From: Cryomorphaceae bacterium
GTDB taxonomy: Bacteria > Bacteroidota > Bacteroidia > Flavobacteriales > Schleiferiaceae
Direction of reading: 5' to 3'
Length of the DNA stretch: 15,377 nucleotides
Assembly: GCA_003507115.1 (NCBI GenBank)
Contig: DNWN01000014.1
Span: 10,077 to 25,453 of the forward strand
Shown: positions 12,735 to 15,377 of the stretch, piece after piece
How the letters are laid out: every line of letters starts with the position of its first letter
Numbering within the stretch: position 1 is the stretch's first letter
Made by a program: the position numbers and the translations under genes
Notes under the pieces: generated by a model
Database searches by the model: none
The model's input: the letters and a program-made list of their open reading frames with translations, nothing else
What the model was told of the DNA's origin: nothing

Positions 12735-15046
12735 GGGTTTCCGCGAACGATCACCCCCTGAACCACCGTGGTTTGGGTTCCCAGCGGGTCTGTGATCCAA
12801 AACAAATAAATGCCGGATGGCGCCCGTTCCCCGGATAGGCTATACGTATCCCAGGTGAATTGGCCCCCCGTGGCATACCCTTCATAGAGCAGCCGCCCAT
12901 TGGTGTTGGTCACTTTCACATAGCTTTCAGGGACGAGTCCGCGGACAGACATGGGGCCATATTCCTCGGGTTTTAGCGGATTGGGGAAGACTTCGATCCC
13001 GGAATAGGAGGATGCCGTTTGGGTCGCCGTTGCCCGGTAGGAGAGCAGCCCGCGGTTCGTTCCAAAGTACACCTCGCCACTTGCTGGATCGACATAGATG
13101 GATTGCACCCGATTGCTCAGCAATGGACTGTTTTCCGCCGTGAAATGGTGGATGGTTTCTAAGCCATCAGCCGAGAGCAGGAAGACCCCCGCGTCCGCGG
13201 TGCCAATCCACTTACGGTTGGCGCCATCCAAAGCCATGGACAAGATGTTCTGTCCATTGAGCACGCGCTGATTGATGCCGTTTTCCGCCACCAAAAGGTA
13301 TTGGGCATCGATACTCTTGCCATTGAAGGCATTGTAGGGAGAAAAGCATACCATCAAGCCATCGCTTGTGCCCAACCAAAGTTCTCCATCGTGATCAAAG
13401 AGCGCGGCTGGAACCGAGGCGCTAGGTAGGTTTCCACTCCCAGGACCGCGGGTCAATCGCCGAGTTGCCGTCGTCAGACCGGAGACTTCGATGGCCATCC
13501 AGCCCTCCGTACGGGACTGCAGCCAAAAGACGCCGTCTTCGTCCTGCAGGAGGGTTTTGACCGACTCGCCATTAAAGCTACCGGCCGAATAGCCCTGCCA
13601 TTGCTGCGTGGTGGGATCATATCGGTGCAGGGGCTGGGCAGAAAGGGCGTTGCTGACCCACAAGGCACCATCCTGGCCCCAGCAGAGGCCGCCCGTCCGA
13701 ACATCCGAAGGGCCTGAACCCGCCGCTGTCTGCAAGCTTGAATTGGTGTGATTCCACATCTGCACCAGCTGGTCGCCCGAAAATTCCAACACCCCCTTGC
13801 CCCAGCTGGCCGCAAACCAATGCGTCGGGTCCGAGGGATCATATTGAATGTCCAAAATGTCCTTGGCGCCCCCTAGTGCGCTTTCCTGCAAGGCCGTCCA
13901 TCGGAGGCCGTCAAAATGGAGAACGCCCTCGTTGGTATAGGTTGCCGTCCAGGTAGCATCCACGGCTCCTGTCAATACGTGCACACCCTCGGGGCCACCC
14001 TCCAGCGCATAGGCTTGGGCAGATTGGGGATCTTGGACAGCCCGATGCTGCGCGTAGTCGGGGTTATCGACAAAGGTGAGTCCGCGGCCGCGGTTGGCGA
14101 CATACAAGGTCCCCTTCGCGTCCACCGCGGCATCGTAGGGATGGAAGGCTGTATTGTTGCCAAATCCGGAGGATACCGTAGCGCCCAGGCTGGCATCGAG
14201 GGCCACCTCCGTCACTCCAAAAGAACGCACGACCAAAAACCCGTTTAAGCTTCGACGCAAGCGACGCACCGCGGGCTGGTCGGTCGTATCCAGGGGCAAT
14301 GGGATCCAATTTCCGGAATATCCATACCAGACATCCAAGGACCCCTCGGGCTGAACCAAAAAGCGGCCTTGCTGCACTGCAAGCCGCGCGATGGATTGGT
14401 CCTTCCAGCGGGAATGAGGCACCCAGGAAGTAGGGAGATACAAGGGGTCATTCAAGGACACCGCCCACAGGCCCGAGGCGGTCGCCGCAAAGAGGCTGTC
14501 GCCCTCTATACTCAAGTCATAGGCTGGGGTCGTGCCACCGTCTGCCCGCAATAGGTAGGTGCCTTGGACCACACCATAGGTCAAATTCAATTCGACAATA
14601 CCAAATCCCGTGGCCGCAAATGCGCGCTGTTCATCGGCAAAGACCACCGCGCGAATGTCTGACTGCCCAGGATAGGCCCCACTCTGGGGGATGTCCCCAA
14701 TGCGGCGCACATCTTGGTGCGACCAGATGTCCATACCCCCGTCACTGTAGCCGAGGAGGGCCTTTTTCCCCAGGGGGGAGGCCTCCGCACAGGTCAAATC
14801 CACATCGCTCAATCCCTCCACCACGGTCGCAGCCGTCGTGACTTTGTCGACGGGGTCAAACAGCAAAAGGCCATAGGGACTCGCTACTAACACTTCCTCG
14901 GCGAGCAAGGCGACACTGTGCGTGGCCCGAAGCGGGAAATGGGCACGCCATGTTCCCACAGGAATTCCCTGAGCTACCCCATGAGGAAGGGCAGCCAAAA
15001 GGGACGCGAAAAAGAGGATAAAGCGCTTCACAGAACAAAGATGCAT
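12731..15046 (-). CDS. porZ: T9SS attachment-complex protein PorZ (two beta-propellers plus C-terminal domain)
   Basis: The 771-residue exported protein has a signal peptide (about residues 1-26, KRFILFFASLLAALPHGVAQ). Two seven-bladed-propeller-like regions follow, with two-component-regulator-propeller blades such as DIQYDPSDPTHWFAASWGKGVLEF, LCWGQDGALWVSNA, LFDHDGELWLGTSDGLMV and NRKWIGTADAGVFLL. The last 90 residues (682-771, from SGIEVFPNP to TTVVQGVIV) form a T9SS-type C-terminal domain. In Porphyromonas gingivalis, PorZ (about 776 residues) sits on the cell surface with PorU, PorV and PorQ and helps attach cargo to anionic LPS. Length, domain order and the neighbouring recO fit this call; a generic propeller protein is the alternative. 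I chose ATG 15046 because it directly precedes the signal peptide. It is divergent from the ricT-like gene and coupled to recO through an ATGA overlap. Confidence 0.87.
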   Translation of the reverse strand: MHLCSVKRFILFFASLLAALPHGVAQGIPVGTWRAHFPLRATHSVALLAEEVLVASPYGLLLFDPVDKVTTAATVVEGLSDVDLTCAEASPLGKKALLGYSDGGMDIWSHQDVRRIGDIPQSGAYPGQSDIRAVVFADEQRAFAATGFGIVELNLTYGVVQGTYLLRADGGTTPAYDLSIEGDSLFAATASGLWAVSLNDPLYLPTSWVPHSRWKDQSIARLAVQQGRFLVQPEGSLDVWYGYSGNWIPLPLDTTDQPAVRRLRRSLNGFLVVRSFGVTEVALDASLGATVSSGFGNNTAFHPYDAAVDAKGTLYVANRGRGLTFVDNPDYAQHRAVQDPQSAQAYALEGGPEGVHVLTGAVDATWTATYTNEGVLHFDGLRWTALQESALGGAKDILDIQYDPSDPTHWFAASWGKGVLEFSGDQLVQMWNHTNSSLQTAAGSGPSDVRTGGLCWGQDGALWVSNALSAQPLHRYDPTTQQWQGYSAGSFNGESVKTLLQDEDGVFWLQSRTEGWMAIEVSGLTTATRRLTRGPGSGNLPSASVPAALFDHDGELWLGTSDGLMVCFSPYNAFNGKSIDAQYLLVAENGINQRVLNGQNILSMALDGANRKWIGTADAGVFLLSADGLETIHHFTAENSPLLSNRVQSIYVDPASGEVYFGTNRGLLSYRATATQTASSYSGIEVFPNPLKPEEYGPMSVRGLVPESYVKVTNTNGRLLYEGYATGGQFTWDTYSLSGERAPSGIYLFWITDPLGTQTTVVQGVIVRGNP

Positions 15047-15186
15047 TTTGGCGAAAGGAATCCCGGCATGTCGCCTGACTTTCTCCAAAATAAAAACGCC
15101 AAAAGGGCTGATTTAGGGCGAATTTCCAGCGAAAATGGCGTCGTTTTCATCCCATGAGGGCCCTAGATTAATGCTATCTTCGCTTT
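15047..15186. promoter_or_regulatory. Divergent promoter region between porZ and the ricT-like gene
   Basis: These 140 bp must hold the start signals of both outward-facing genes. On the minus strand TATTTTGG (15092-15085) loosely resembles a -7 box about 40 bases before the porZ ATG. On the plus strand TATCTTCG (15175-15182) does so for the other gene. No clear -33 TTTG at standard spacing is visible for either, and no hairpin or operator repeat stands out. Confidence 0.4.
15175..15182 (+). promoter_or_regulatory. Possible -7 box of the ricT-like gene
   Basis: TATCTTCG is one base off TAnnTTTG and ends 4 bases before the ATG at 15187. If used, transcription would begin at or next to the start codon, giving a leaderless message, as proposed for ridA. 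Confidence 0.33.
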
Positions 15187-15377
15187 ATGGGCTGCAGTAC
15201 ATGTTCAACCGGAGGCGTCCCCAATGGATGCAAAAGCAATGGCTCCTGTGGTACAGGGGGTTGCAACGCCTACAACGTCTTCGATTGGCTCTCCAACATG
15301 GCCCTGCCCGCCGGCGAAGAAGCCTTCCCTTGGGTGGAGGTTCGCTTTAAGCACGGACGCAAAGATTTTTACAAACT
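15187..15377 (+). CDS. PSP1-domain RicT/YaaT-like protein, N-terminal part (3' end outside window)
   Basis: Only the first 63 codons are present and the frame is still open at the window end. The N-terminus is strikingly cysteine-rich: C3, C6, C15, C21 and C26 in a glycine/serine/asparagine-rich context (MGCSTCSTGG, then GCKSNGSCGTGGC). It continues NAYNVFDWL and WVEVRFKHGRKDFYK, the opening of the PSP1 domain in Bacteroidota homologues. The Bacillus subtilis relative RicT (YaaT) forms an iron-sulfur-binding complex with RicA and RicF that affects RNase Y and mRNA processing. Whether the Bacteroidota protein binds a cluster is unknown to me. The start codon is the only one in front of the cysteine motif. 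The gene is divergent from porZ. Confidence 0.8.
   Translation, partial: MGCSTCSTGGVPNGCKSNGSCGTGGCNAYNVFDWLSNMALPAGEEAFPWVEVRFKHGRKDFYK

Noticed and set aside
1..15377. CRISPR array, insertion sequence, phage or toxin-antitoxin module
   Set aside because: No direct-repeat/spacer pattern, terminal inverted repeats or transposase, integrase or toxin-like proteins were seen; the content is core housekeeping.

Overview
The window looks like a chromosomal housekeeping segment of a Bacteroidota bacterium, probably from the Flavobacteriales or a relative, with fairly GC-rich genes. Several things point there: a PorZ-type protein of the type IX secretion system (T9SS), a DUF4837 lipoprotein, a DksA/TraR protein with a single cysteine, a cysteine-rich PSP1/RicT-like protein, candidate -7 boxes of the Bacteroidota form TAnnTTTG, and no clear Shine-Dalgarno sequences. 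No transposase, integrase, phage gene or CRISPR array is visible.

Layout. (1) 1-375: the 3' end of a PLP-dependent serine/threonine dehydratase or racemase. (2) 376-803: the only long non-coding stretch. It appears to hold a structured minus-strand RNA of about 160 nt with its own intrinsic terminator, then a plus-strand hairpin and terminator pair, and the promoter of the next operon. (3) 804-4603: ridA-like gene, then ileS. (4) 4672-8121: dksA/traR-like, lspA, a secreted M28 peptidase and gpsA. (5) 8165-12013: tatA, gatA, a LysM lytic transglycosylase (MltD-like) and a DUF4837 lipoprotein. (6) 12021-15046, minus strand: porZ then recO, converging on the plus-strand genes with a 7 bp gap. 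(7) 15187 to the end: the start of a ricT-like gene, divergent from porZ.

How the genes fit together. The plus-strand genes are packed very tightly. Stop and start codons overlap (ATGA, GTGA or TAATG) at ridA/ileS, dksA/lspA, M28/gpsA, tatA/gatA, gatA/mltD and mltD/DUF4837; porZ/recO does the same on the minus strand. Translational coupling is therefore likely throughout. The cargo is translation fidelity (IleS, GatA), envelope biogenesis (LspA, GpsA, TatA, MltD, DUF4837, PorZ) and regulation or repair (DksA-like, RecO, RicT-like).

The most notable points are the IleS, which is a type 2 enzyme whose HIGH signature reads G-I-H-H (the altered GXHH form linked to very high mupirocin resistance), and the apparent unannotated RNA locus between the dehydratase gene and ridA. 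No wholly new multi-gene system is evident.
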